Below are positions 7,493-15,369 of a stretch of DNA of 52,210 bases, piece after piece (the first letter of the stretch is position 1; every line of letters starts with the position of its first letter). Origin of the DNA: an uncultured Lachnospiraceae bacterium (lineage in GTDB: Bacteria > Bacillota > Clostridia > Lachnospirales > Lachnospiraceae). The notes beneath the pieces are model-generated. The model was not told the origin of the DNA. It worked only from the letters and a program-made list of their open reading frames with translations, and did no database searches. Both the position numbers and the translations under genes were made by a program. The stretch is from the NCBI GenBank assembly GCA_910586705.1, contig CAJUJK010000027.1, positions 1 to 52,210 on the forward strand, written 5' to 3'.

Positions 7493-8218
7493 ATGTTTCA
7501 GATTGCAATCTGTGATGACGAGATAGAACAACTGCATATAGCGGAGGAGATGCTTACACAATATCTGGAAAACCATCCCGAGGCAGACTTCCGGGTGGAT
7601 CGCTTTGACAATGCCGATGCGCTTTTAGATCTGATTGCCGATGAGGCGTATCTTCCGGATCTGATTCTGATGGACATTTACATGCCGGATAAACCGGGGA
7701 TTGAGGCGGCAAAGGAACTGCGGCAAATGGGGAACCATTGCCGGCTCGTGTTCCTGACGACTTCCAGAGAACACGCGCTGGACGCCTTTGAGGTGGAGGC
7801 GTCACAGTATCTGGTAAAGCCGCTTGTGGAGGAGAAACTGTTTCCCCTTCTGGACAGACTTCTGACAGAGATACGGGAGGAGCGCAAAAGGTATGTCCTT
7901 CTGCGGATTGACAGCGCGGTGCAGCGCGTGGCGGTGGATGATATTATTTACTGCGAGGCGCAGGGCAAATTTCAATATCTGCATCTTGCGGACGGCAGCC
8001 AGTGTATGCTGCGCGTCACGATGGGAAAACTCGAGGAACTGTTAAATCCCTATGAAGAGTTCATGCGCGTCGGCGTCGCCTTCCTGATCAATATGGAGCA
8101 TATCGAGTGCATCAGCAAGCAGGAGATCAGAATGGATACCGGGAAGAAAATCTATCCGCCGAGAAATGCCTATCAGGCGGTCCGGGACAGGTATTTTGCG
8201 TATTACTGTGGCGAATAG
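7493..8218 (+). CDS. LytTR-family response regulator, AgrA/LytR-like
   Basis: A 241-residue regulator with an N-terminal receiver domain (acidic pair Asp8-Asp9, phosphoacceptor Asp61 in LILMDIYMPD, Thr89/Thr90, Lys109 in YLVKP) and a C-terminal LytTR DNA-binding domain (about 135-238, with IIYCEAQGKFQYLHL and the EEFMRVGVAFLIN segment). LytTR proteins bind paired direct repeats upstream of their targets; a candidate pair lies at 6114-6150. GGAG precedes the start. The receiver is complete, so phosphotransfer could come from its neighbour kinase or from another donor. Confidence 0.9.
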   Translation: MFQIAICDDEIEQLHIAEEMLTQYLENHPEADFRVDRFDNADALLDLIADEAYLPDLILMDIYMPDKPGIEAAKELRQMGNHCRLVFLTTSREHALDAFEVEASQYLVKPLVEEKLFPLLDRLLTEIREERKRYVLLRIDSAVQRVAVDDIIYCEAQGKFQYLHLADGSQCMLRVTMGKLEELLNPYEEFMRVGVAFLINMEHIECISKQEIRMDTGKKIYPPRNAYQAVRDRYFAYYCGE

Positions 8219-8240
8219 AAAGTGAGATTTTGTAAGTCAG

Positions 8241-8267
8241 AAAAAGGGCTGACATTCAGTCAACCCT
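8241..8267 (-). terminator. Terminator of degV, overlapping its stop codon
   Basis: AGGGCTGAC (8245-8253) pairs with GTCAACCCT (8259-8267) with one mismatch and a 5-base loop that contains the degV stop codon. On the minus strand it is followed by five T. It lies between convergent genes and may also slow plus-strand transcription from the response regulator. Confidence 0.65.
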
Positions 8268-9143
8268 CTCCTTTCCCCAGAAGAATACGGCAACCGTGCC
8301 GGGACCGGTGTGTGCGCCGATGGTGGTGCCGATGCTGTGAATCACGACTTTTCCGTCCAGATGCGGGAACCGTTCTTCGATTAAGTCAGCAACGAATCTG
8401 GCGTCTGCATAGCAGGCGGACTGCGAAATATAACATTTTCCGCTGTAGCCGGTTCCCTCCTCTATACATTCCTCCATTTTATCTACGATCGTGTACATGA
8501 CTTTTCTTTTGGTGCGGATTTTGTAGCGGGGAATCAGCCTCCCCACATGATCTACGTTTAAGAGCGGACAGATATTCAGCATATTTCCGATCATGCCGGA
8601 AGTTTTTGAAACGCGGCCGCCCTTGATATAGAAGGTGAGATCGGTGGAAAAGAACCAGTGGTTCAGCCGCAGACGGTTGTCCAGCGTCCACCGATAGAGC
8701 TCTTCCACGGACATACCCTCGTCGCGCAGGTCTGCCAGCTTGTCCATAAGGAGACCGAAGCCCGAGGACGCCGCAAGGGAATCTACGATATAAATCGTCT
8801 GATCCGGGTATTTTTCAGAAAGGATTTCTTTGGCGCCCATGGCGGAGTTGATCACGCCGGAGATGCCGGATGACAGGCATAGGTGCAGGATATCTTTGCC
8901 TGCTCTCAGGAAGGGTTCAAAGTATTCTGTAAATTCCGCCACGTTGACCTGTGAAGTTCTGGTCTCCGCACCGTCCGTCATCGCCTGATAGAACTGTTCA
9001 AAGGACATGGTCTTTCCCAGATCGTCCAGATATTCCCGTCCATCCAGTTCGTAGTGGAAGCTGGCGTAAAAAATGCCGCGCTTTGAAAAGTGCTCCGACG
9101 GCAAGTCAGCGGTTGAGCAGCAGCTCAAAATGTATTTCTTCAT
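8256..9143 (-). CDS. DegV family fatty-acid-binding protein
   Basis: A 295-residue DegV-fold protein with the usual segments: STADLP near the N-terminus, TSQVNVAEFTEYFEPFL, HLCLSSGISGVINSA (about 98-112) and YIVDSLAASSGFGLLMDKLADL. Family members bind long-chain fatty acids and can present them to fatty-acid kinase FakA; no fakA is nearby, so its partner must be elsewhere. Cytoplasmic, monocistronic, facing the response regulator gene. The length is normal for the family (280-300). Confidence 0.9.
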   Translation of the reverse strand: MKKYILSCCSTADLPSEHFSKRGIFYASFHYELDGREYLDDLGKTMSFEQFYQAMTDGAETRTSQVNVAEFTEYFEPFLRAGKDILHLCLSSGISGVINSAMGAKEILSEKYPDQTIYIVDSLAASSGFGLLMDKLADLRDEGMSVEELYRWTLDNRLRLNHWFFSTDLTFYIKGGRVSKTSGMIGNMLNICPLLNVDHVGRLIPRYKIRTKRKVMYTIVDKMEECIEEGTGYSGKCYISQSACYADARFVADLIEERFPHLDGKVVIHSIGTTIGAHTGPGTVAVFFWGKERVD

Positions 9144-9294
9144 ATAAAAGTATGCCTTTCCCGCAATCCGCGAATGAAATCAGATGGTCAGATACAATAT
9201 TACATTAGAGTGTATCATGTTTATACGGCAAATACAATGAGGACTTAGGACTATGTGACAGTTACGGGACAATCCTGTATTTCCGAGCTTGTAC

Positions 9295-9323
9295 TTGTTT
9301 TAGCCGGAAATATTTGGTATACT
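9295..9323 (+). promoter_or_regulatory. Sigma-A type promoter of the phosphofructokinase gene
   Basis: TTGTTT (9295-9300), 17-base spacer, TATACT (9318-9323). The predicted start near 9330 leaves a leader of about 50 bases that contains the AAAGGAG site before the ATG at 9382. Confidence 0.7.
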
Positions 9324-9381
9324 ATGAAGCGTGAAGAAAAAACAAGCGAAAGCTAAATAAATAAGAAAAAGGAGAGCAGAC

Positions 9382-10608
9382 ATGAAAGGAAACATTGTTG
9401 TTGGTCAGTCCGGCGGCCCTACAGCCGTTATCAACTCTTCCGTAGCGGGCGTGTACGCTGCGGCTAAGAAGCTGGGTGTGAAGAAGATTTATGGTATGGT
9501 TCACGGTATCGAGGGATTTCTGGAAGACAGAATGATCGATCTTGGCGAGTATCTGGATGACGAGACGGGAATCGAGCTTTTAAAGAGAACCCCTTCTGCA
9601 TTCTTAGGTTCCTGCCGTTTCAAAATGCCCCAGATTGAAGGTCACGAGGACGTTTACGAGAAGGTGTTTGAGATCATGGAGAAGCATGATATCGAGTGCC
9701 TGTTCTATGCCGGTGGTAACGACTCCATGGATACCGTCAAGATGCTGTCCGACTATGCGGCGGCTCACGGGAAGTCCCAGAGATTCATGGGTGTACCGAA
9801 GACGATTGATAACGATCTGCCTGTGACGGATCACTGCCCGGGCTACGGTTCCGCAGCGAAATATATTGCGGCTTCTCTGAAAGAGATTATCCGCGACAAC
9901 GCATCTTTCGGCGCAAAGAAGCCTACCGTGTGTATCGTGGAGATTATGGGACGTAACGCCGGATGGCTTACGGCGGCGGCAGCGCTTGCAAAGGGTGACG
10001 ACTGCGAAGGCTGTGACGCGATCTATCTGCCAGAGAAGGTGTTTGATATTGACAAGTTTGTAGCGGACGTGAAGGAGCTGGCTGCGAAGAAATCTTCCGT
10101 GGTCATCGCGGTTTCCGAGGGCGTTAAGGTTGCGGACGGCAGATATGTGTGCGAGATCGGCAGAGAGGTGGCAGTAGACGCGTTCGGTCACAAGCAGATG
10201 TCCGGCACGGCGGTTATGCTTGCGGATAAGATTGCGGCGGAGACAGGTCTTAAGACCCGCGCGATCGAGTTCTCCACTTTACAGAGAGCAGCTACCCATC
10301 TGGCATCCCTTACGGATATCAACGAGGCGTTTCAGGTTGGTCACGACGCGGTGATGGCTGCGGAAGAAGGCAAGACCGGCATGATGATCACGCTTGACAG
10401 AAACGGTGAGGATCCGTACCAGTGCGGCACCAGCGCTTACGATATCCATGCGATTGCAAATGTGGAGAGAAACGTGCCCGACGAGTGGATTACCGCGGAC
10501 GGCAAGGGTCTGACGGACGACTATGAGAAATATGCGAGACCGCTGATCATGGGCGAGCTGCAGCCTCTGTTCGTGAACGGACTGCCCAGACATCTGGTTA
10601 GAAAATAA
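9382..10608 (+). CDS. pfp: Diphosphate-type 6-phosphofructokinase
   Basis: A 408-residue phosphofructokinase. It phosphorylates fructose 6-phosphate to the 1,6-bisphosphate in glycolysis. Phosphate-donor choice can be read from two positions: GGNDS has Asp114 where ATP enzymes have Gly (E. coli Gly104), and PKTIDND has Lys140 where ATP enzymes have Gly (E. coli Gly124); both changes mark PPi-dependent enzymes. The residue before Asp114 is Asn113, where the usual motif GGDD has Asp. The catalytic Asp pair is Asp143/Asp145. AAAGGAG lies before the start. PPi enzymes work reversibly, which fits an anaerobic fermenter; a glycogen phosphorylase lies nearby. The symbol is assigned by these motifs. 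Confidence 0.9.
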   Translation: MKGNIVVGQSGGPTAVINSSVAGVYAAAKKLGVKKIYGMVHGIEGFLEDRMIDLGEYLDDETGIELLKRTPSAFLGSCRFKMPQIEGHEDVYEKVFEIMEKHDIECLFYAGGNDSMDTVKMLSDYAAAHGKSQRFMGVPKTIDNDLPVTDHCPGYGSAAKYIAASLKEIIRDNASFGAKKPTVCIVEIMGRNAGWLTAAAALAKGDDCEGCDAIYLPEKVFDIDKFVADVKELAAKKSSVVIAVSEGVKVADGRYVCEIGREVAVDAFGHKQMSGTAVMLADKIAAETGLKTRAIEFSTLQRAATHLASLTDINEAFQVGHDAVMAAEEGKTGMMITLDRNGEDPYQCGTSAYDIHAIANVERNVPDEWITADGKGLTDDYEKYARPLIMGELQPLFVNGLPRHLVRK

Positions 10609-10633
10609 AAATTGTTAAAATTTAGAAATTCTT

Positions 10634-10664
10634 CAAAAGAGTGGTTTACAAAACCACTCTTTTG
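10634..10664 (+). terminator. Terminator of pfp
   Basis: Stem CAAAAGAGTGGTTT (10634-10647) and AAACCACTCTTTTG (10651-10664) with a 3-base loop, perfect over 14 bp; the T-run forms the 3' arm. It overlaps the promoter of the next gene. Confidence 0.85.
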
Positions 10665-10673
10665 TTATATGAT
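10645..10673 (+). promoter_or_regulatory. Promoter of the LacI-type regulator, embedded in the pfp terminator
   Basis: TTTACA (10645-10650) lies in the loop and arm of the terminator, followed by a 17-base spacer made of the 3' arm and TATGAT at 10668-10673. The predicted start is near 10680, the first base of the operator. Confidence 0.65.
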
Positions 10674-10679
10674 GGTTTT

Positions 10680-10707
10680 GGAAAACGATTTCCGGAAAAC
10701 ATTTTCT
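10680..10707 (+). promoter_or_regulatory. LacI-family operators, probably autoregulatory
   Basis: GGAAAACGATTTCC (10680-10693) is a near-palindrome with the central CG typical of LacI-family operators, and GGAAAACATTTTCT (10694-10707) is a second, weaker half-matching copy placed directly after it. Both cover the predicted transcription start of the adjacent LacI-type gene. Confidence 0.65.
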
Positions 10708-10737
10708 GACAGAGGAATCGTTTGGAATGGATGAATC

Positions 10738-11739
10738 ATGGTATCAATCAAAGATGTCGCAAAGCATGCGGGCGTAGCGATTTCCACTGTTTCCAAGGTG
10801 CTGAACAACTACCCGAATGTGAGCGAGGAGACAAAGAAAAAAGTAAATCAGGCGGTGGCGGAATTGAATTTCGTACCCAATTCCGTTGCGGCGGCGCTTT
10901 CCTCCAAGCAGTCCGGCAGGGTGGCTCTGCTTTTGAATTTGGGCAATGTGTCGCAGGCGGTGGATGAGATCAACATGCAGTATATGGCGGGTACCATAAG
11001 CAGGGCGGTGGAGCTGAATCTGGATGTGATCACGATATTTGATTCCATGCTGAAAAACAAAAGTCTGGATGAGGTAGTGCGCTACCTGCGTTCCCAGAGC
11101 ATCACGGGGCTTATTATTTTCGGCATGTCGAAGGACGACAAGGTACTCCAGAAACTGATCAGCGCGCAGACTTTCAAAATCGTGGCGGTGGATGCGCCTC
11201 TTGTGAACGCCTCCACTTCCTCGGTCTGGATTGATCAGGAGGCGGCGCAGTACGACGTGGCGAAAAAGACGCTTAAGGAAAATAAGGGAAAGAGCATTCT
11301 CTATCTGGCGGGCAAGAAAAACGGTTACGTTTCCTCGGAGCGTCTGAAAGGCATACAGCGTCTGGCGGAGGAAGAGAAAATTCCCCTCCTTGTCAGAAAC
11401 GGGGAGTTTTCGGAACTGCAGGCGAGAAATCTGACGTTCAGGTACGCGAAGAAAAAGGATATCGTGGTGTGTGCCTCTGATCTGATGGCGATCGGCGCCA
11501 TGAGGGCGCTGATGGATATGGATATTTTCCGCCCGGTATGCGGTTTTGACGGGATCACGCTGATGGGGTATGCGGGCAAGCAGATGAACACAGTCAGGCA
11601 GAATTTTGAGCGGATCGCTTCGGCGGCGGTGGAGGAGATGAAACGGCTTCTGGACGGCGGCGAGGGCGAGCAGATCGTACTCGGCTACGAACTTGTGAGA
11701 ATGAGGTACGAGGATGTCCTGACGGCGGCTCAGAATTAA
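10738..11739 (+). CDS. LacI family transcriptional regulator
   Basis: A 333-residue regulator. Residues 1-50 form the LacI headpiece (SIKDVAKHAGVAISTVSKVL, then the hinge helix near NSVAAALSS), and residues 58-330 the periplasmic-binding-protein-like ligand domain. The ligand is not predictable; the place between pfp and glycogen phosphorylase suggests control of central or storage carbohydrate metabolism. The start lacks a strong ribosome binding site, and the leader is only about 60 bases, mostly operator. Likely a repressor of its own promoter and perhaps of the phosphorylase gene 136 bases downstream. Confidence 0.9.
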   Translation: MVSIKDVAKHAGVAISTVSKVLNNYPNVSEETKKKVNQAVAELNFVPNSVAAALSSKQSGRVALLLNLGNVSQAVDEINMQYMAGTISRAVELNLDVITIFDSMLKNKSLDEVVRYLRSQSITGLIIFGMSKDDKVLQKLISAQTFKIVAVDAPLVNASTSSVWIDQEAAQYDVAKKTLKENKGKSILYLAGKKNGYVSSERLKGIQRLAEEEKIPLLVRNGEFSELQARNLTFRYAKKKDIVVCASDLMAIGAMRALMDMDIFRPVCGFDGITLMGYAGKQMNTVRQNFERIASAAVEEMKRLLDGGEGEQIVLGYELVRMRYEDVLTAAQN

Positions 11740-11874
11740 TGGCGGCGGTACCGCGTGGAAATCGCGCGCAAATACCGTGCAAAGCGCGTGGGCACGGGTT
11801 TACAAGAAAGAAGAACTGGATAATATAATTAACATAGAGAAAACCATTAACAAGTAGAAAAGGGAGGTTTCAAC

Positions 11875-14184
11875 ATGGCACAGGCAAGTAACCTGAAAAG
11901 AGACGTACTGGTAATGAATCTGGAGCAGGAACTGGAGAGCCAGACACAGAGCGGATACGGCAAGTCCATTTCCGCCTGCAGTAACGAGGAGCTTTACTAC
12001 AGCATCCTGCAGCTTTCCAAAAAACTGATGGAAGCGTCGGAGCGGATCGAGGGCGAGAAGAAGATTTATTATATCTCCGCGGAGTTCCTGATCGGCAAAC
12101 TTTTGTCAAACAATCTGATTAATCTTGGTATTTATGACAATCTGGAGAAGATTCTTTTAAAGAACGGCAAGCAGCTTTCCGCGATTGAGGAAGTGGAGCC
12201 GGAGCCCTCTCTCGGAAACGGCGGTCTCGGACGTCTGGCGGCATGTTTCCTTGACTCCATCGCGTCTCTCGGTCTGCCGGGCGAAGGCATCGGTCTGAAT
12301 TACCACTTTGGTCTGTTCAAACAGGAGTTTAAGGACAAACTGCAGACGGCGGAGAAGAACGACTGGATCGAGAAGCAGTCATGGCTGACAAAGACTGACA
12401 CGACGTTTGAGGTGGCTTTCGGCAAGAAAAAAGTGACTTCCCGACTTTATGACATAGATGTCATCGGCTATGACAACGGCGTGAACAAACTGCGCCTTTT
12501 CGATATCGAGACGATCGACGAGAGCCTTGTTAAGAAGGGGATCGACTTTGACAAAGAAGATATCGAGAAGAACCTGACGCTCTTCCTCTATCCCGACGAT
12601 TCCGACGAGGCGGGCAACCTTCTGCGCATCTACCAGCAGTATTTTATGGTGAGCAATGCGGCGCAGCTGATTTTGAAGGAGATGAAGGAGAAACAGTACG
12701 ACCTGAGAACCATGTACGATCATGCGGTGATCCAGATCAATGACACCCATCCGACCATGGTAATCCCGGAGCTGATCCGTATTCTGGTGGATGAAAAGGC
12801 GTTCACGATGGACGAGGCGATCGAGGTTGTGAGCAAGACCTGCGCCTACACGAACCACACGATTCTGGCGGAGGCGCTTGAGAAGTGGCCGCTTAAATAT
12901 CTGGAGAAAGTAGTGCCCCAGCTTGTGCCGATCATCAAGGAGCTGGATAAGCGCGTGGCGGCGAAGTATAAAGATCCCAAGGTGCAGATCATCGACGAGG
13001 ACGACAGGGTGCATATGGCGCATATCGACATCCATTACGGGTTCTCGGTGAACGGTGTGGCGGCGATCCATACGGAGATTTTAAAGAACACGGAGTTAAA
13101 CGCGTTCTACAAGATTTATCCCGAGAAGTTTAACAATAAGACAAACGGCATCACATTCAGAAGGTGGCTTTTGTCCTGCAACCATGAGCTGGCGGGATTC
13201 CTTTCCGAGACCATCGGGGACGCTTACAAGAAGGATGCGGCAAATCTGGAGAAGCTTCTGGAGTTTGCGGATGACGAGGCGGTGCTGGACCGCATTGCCG
13301 AGATCAAGATGAACCGGAAGAAAGATCTGGCGGCTTATGTGCAGAAGGTGGAAGGCGTGACGCTGAATCCCGATTCCATCTTCGATATCCAGAGCAAGCG
13401 TCTGCACGAGTACAAGAGACAGCAGATGAATGCCCTTTACATTATTCATAAATATCTGGAGATCAAGGCAGGCAAGAAACCCGCGAGACCCATGACGTTT
13501 ATCTTCGGAGCCAAGGCGGCGCCTGCTTATGTGATCGCGCAGGATATCATCCACCTGCTTCTGGTGCTGCAGGAGATTATCAATAAAGACCCCGACGTCA
13601 GCCCGTACATGACGGTGCTTATGGTGGAGAACTACAATGTGGCGTATGCTGAGAAAATGATTCCGGCATGTGACATTTCCGAGCAGATTTCCCTCGCTTC
13701 CAAGGAGGCGTCCGGCACAGGCAACATGAAGTTTATGTTAAATGGCGCGGTGACGCTGGGCACTTCCGACGGCGCAAATGTGGAGATCCACGAGCTGGTT
13801 GGCGACGACAATATCTATATCTTTGGTGAGAAGTCCGAGGCGGTGATCGAGCACTACGAGAAGGCGGACTATGTGTCCAAGGATTACTACAAGAAGTCCC
13901 CTGTGATCAAGGAGGCGGTAGACTTCATCGTCAGCAAGGAAGCGCTGAAGGTGGGACACAAGGAGAATCTGGAGAGACTCTACAAGGAACTGTTAAACAA
14001 AGACTGGTTTATGACCCTTCTGGATCTGGAGGACTATATCAAAACCAAGGATCAGATGATGGCGGATTACGAGGACCAGAAGAAGTGGAGAAAGATGATG
14101 CTTGTGAACATTGCCAAGGCAGGCTTCTTCTCCTCTGACAGAACCATCGAGGAGTACAACAGGGATATCTGGAAGTTAAGATAA
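11875..14184 (+). CDS. glgP: Glycogen/starch/maltodextrin phosphorylase
   Basis: A 769-residue member of glycosyltransferase family 35. It releases glucose 1-phosphate from alpha-1,4-glucans with phosphate. It shows EPSLGNGGLGRLAACFLDS near residues 105-125 and the pyridoxal-phosphate region EASGTGNMKFMLNG, with Lys619 as cofactor lysine, then TLGTSDGANVEI. Length is in the usual 750-820 range. GGGAGG precedes the ATG. The product enters glycolysis two steps before the phosphofructokinase encoded upstream. Ends in a terminator nested in a palindromic repeat. Confidence 0.95.
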   Translation: MAQASNLKRDVLVMNLEQELESQTQSGYGKSISACSNEELYYSILQLSKKLMEASERIEGEKKIYYISAEFLIGKLLSNNLINLGIYDNLEKILLKNGKQLSAIEEVEPEPSLGNGGLGRLAACFLDSIASLGLPGEGIGLNYHFGLFKQEFKDKLQTAEKNDWIEKQSWLTKTDTTFEVAFGKKKVTSRLYDIDVIGYDNGVNKLRLFDIETIDESLVKKGIDFDKEDIEKNLTLFLYPDDSDEAGNLLRIYQQYFMVSNAAQLILKEMKEKQYDLRTMYDHAVIQINDTHPTMVIPELIRILVDEKAFTMDEAIEVVSKTCAYTNHTILAEALEKWPLKYLEKVVPQLVPIIKELDKRVAAKYKDPKVQIIDEDDRVHMAHIDIHYGFSVNGVAAIHTEILKNTELNAFYKIYPEKFNNKTNGITFRRWLLSCNHELAGFLSETIGDAYKKDAANLEKLLEFADDEAVLDRIAEIKMNRKKDLAAYVQKVEGVTLNPDSIFDIQSKRLHEYKRQQMNALYIIHKYLEIKAGKKPARPMTFIFGAKAAPAYVIAQDIIHLLLVLQEIINKDPDVSPYMTVLMVENYNVAYAEKMIPACDISEQISLASKEASGTGNMKFMLNGAVTLGTSDGANVEIHELVGDDNIYIFGEKSEAVIEHYEKADYVSKDYYKKSPVIKEAVDFIVSKEALKVGHKENLERLYKELLNKDWFMTLLDLEDYIKTKDQMMADYEDQKKWRKMMLVNIAKAGFFSSDRTIEEYNRDIWKLR

Positions 14185-14190
14185 TCTGCG

Positions 14191-14312
14191 CGCATAAGCA
14201 GAGTCAGAAAGCGAAAAAGGTCAGAATCATGCCTGCATGAGATCTGACCTTTTTTGATTTCTGACGAGCAACGCGAATGAGAAATGCGCAGCCTTTTAAC
14301 TCTGCTTATGCG
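14191..14312 (+). repeat. Modular palindromic repeat, copy A1, bounded by a 14-bp inverted repeat
   Basis: CGCATAAGCAGAGT (14191-14204) and its exact complement ACTCTGCTTATGCG (14299-14312) enclose the glgP terminator hairpin and the module GACGAGCAACGCGAA-TGAGAAATGCG. The same frame recurs at 24573-24693 and, with different outer arms, at 18354-18472. The right arm overlaps the last codons of the minus-strand glycosyltransferase. Confidence 0.75.
14214..14255 (+). terminator. Terminator of glgP (inside repeat A1)
   Basis: AAAAAGGTCAGA (14214-14225) pairs with TCTGACCTTTTT (14243-14254); the loop contains a second small hairpin TCATGC/GCATGA. Works as an intrinsic terminator on the plus strand and probably on the minus strand. 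Confidence 0.8.
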
Positions 14313-15358
14313 AGGGCTTTCAACCGTTCTTCCGCCGGCGCATAACCTTCACATTTCCGATAATACACCCGCGCCTCTTCCATATGCCCGGTGCATTCGT
14401 AGATCACGCCGGTATTGTAATATGCCATGTAACTGTTCACCCCGTCTACGGAAAAGTCTTCTATGGTGGCAGCCTTTTTAAACTCCGCGACGGCGGCGTC
14501 AAAAAGTCCGTTGTTCATATAGACCAGCCCCATCAGAAAGACAAAGTCCGCCCGCACCGCGAATACGTCGTAAAGTTCGGCAAGTCCCAGCGCATCCTGC
14601 GCACGCTTTAAGTCAAGGAGCGTGTAGCCGTAAGATTCCACCATGGTTTTCACATAGTCAAGACCGGGATCTACTTCCATGGAAAGCCCGGCGTCAAAGC
14701 ATTGAAACGCATTTTCGGCGTCCCCCAGTCTGCGGTAACTCTGCCCGAGCTGGAAATAGAGATAGGGATCTGGCCCTTCCCTGTCAAGCTGCGCCTGCAG
14801 CAGGGCAATGTTTCGGCGGGATTTTTCCTGCATGTCCGACTCAGTCTCGTCATATCCCACGTGGAGAATTGTGACAGGTGCGTCATAAACGGATTTCACC
14901 CTGCCGTCGCGGCGTTCCAGCTGCTCATGCACCGATCCTGCAAAGTGGAAATATCTGCGGTCGGCAATACGGCTTACCCGTGTCTGCTCGTAGGAAGTTT
15001 CGCCGCCCCGCAGGAAACGGCTGCGGATCAGAATACGCCCGGCGTGATCGGGATACTGCTCCATACAGCGTGCAAGCGCAGATACATCCAGTTGCTCCAT
15101 ATATTCGTCACAGTCAAGGGAAAGTATCCGATCATGGGAGGCTTTCTGTACACAGAAATTTTTGGCGGCGCTGAAATCGTCGCACCAGTCGAAGTGATAA
15201 ATGCGGTCGGTGTATTTTCGGGCAATCTCCACGGTACGGTCCGTGGAGCCGGTGTCTGTCAGCACAAGCTCGAAACCGTAGGCTGACAGACGCTGCAGGC
15301 ATTCCCCGATATGTTTTTCTTCATTTTTGGCGATGATACATACGGACAGCGGAAACAA
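14306..15358 (-). CDS. Family 2 glycosyltransferase with C-terminal TPR repeats (second of a tandem pair)
   Basis: About 350 residues. The N-terminal GT-A fold begins FPLSVCIIAKNEEKHI and has the metal-binding motif LDCDEY (the DxD element). The C-terminal third is TPR-like, with YLYFQLGQSYRRLGDAENA and FVFLMGLVYMNNG. I take the TTG at 15358 as start: AAAGGAG lies 5 bases upstream and the protein then opens like its neighbour (MLPVSVCMIAKNE). A longer ATG frame would run into the upstream gene. The ribosome binding site overlaps the stop codon of that gene, so the two are translationally coupled. The sugar and acceptor are unknown; such proteins glycosylate proteins or surface glycans. Confidence 0.82.
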   Translation of the reverse strand: MFPLSVCIIAKNEEKHIGECLQRLSAYGFELVLTDTGSTDRTVEIARKYTDRIYHFDWCDDFSAAKNFCVQKASHDRILSLDCDEYMEQLDVSALARCMEQYPDHAGRILIRSRFLRGGETSYEQTRVSRIADRRYFHFAGSVHEQLERRDGRVKSVYDAPVTILHVGYDETESDMQEKSRRNIALLQAQLDREGPDPYLYFQLGQSYRRLGDAENAFQCFDAGLSMEVDPGLDYVKTMVESYGYTLLDLKRAQDALGLAELYDVFAVRADFVFLMGLVYMNNGLFDAAVAEFKKAATIEDFSVDGVNSYMAYYNTGVIYECTGHMEEARVYYRKCEGYAPAEERLKALA

Positions 15359-15369
15359 GATTTCTCCTT

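Noticed and set aside
6268..8218. A complete agr quorum-sensing operon
   Set aside because: No AgrB-like membrane protease and no AgrD-like peptide with the usual Cys ring region; only the kinase/regulator pair and a candidate peptide are present.
11820..11874. A promoter for glgP (TATAAT-like sequence near 11825)
   Set aside because: The TATAAT has no -35 box at a usual distance; TTTACA lies 19 bases away, so support is too weak to list.
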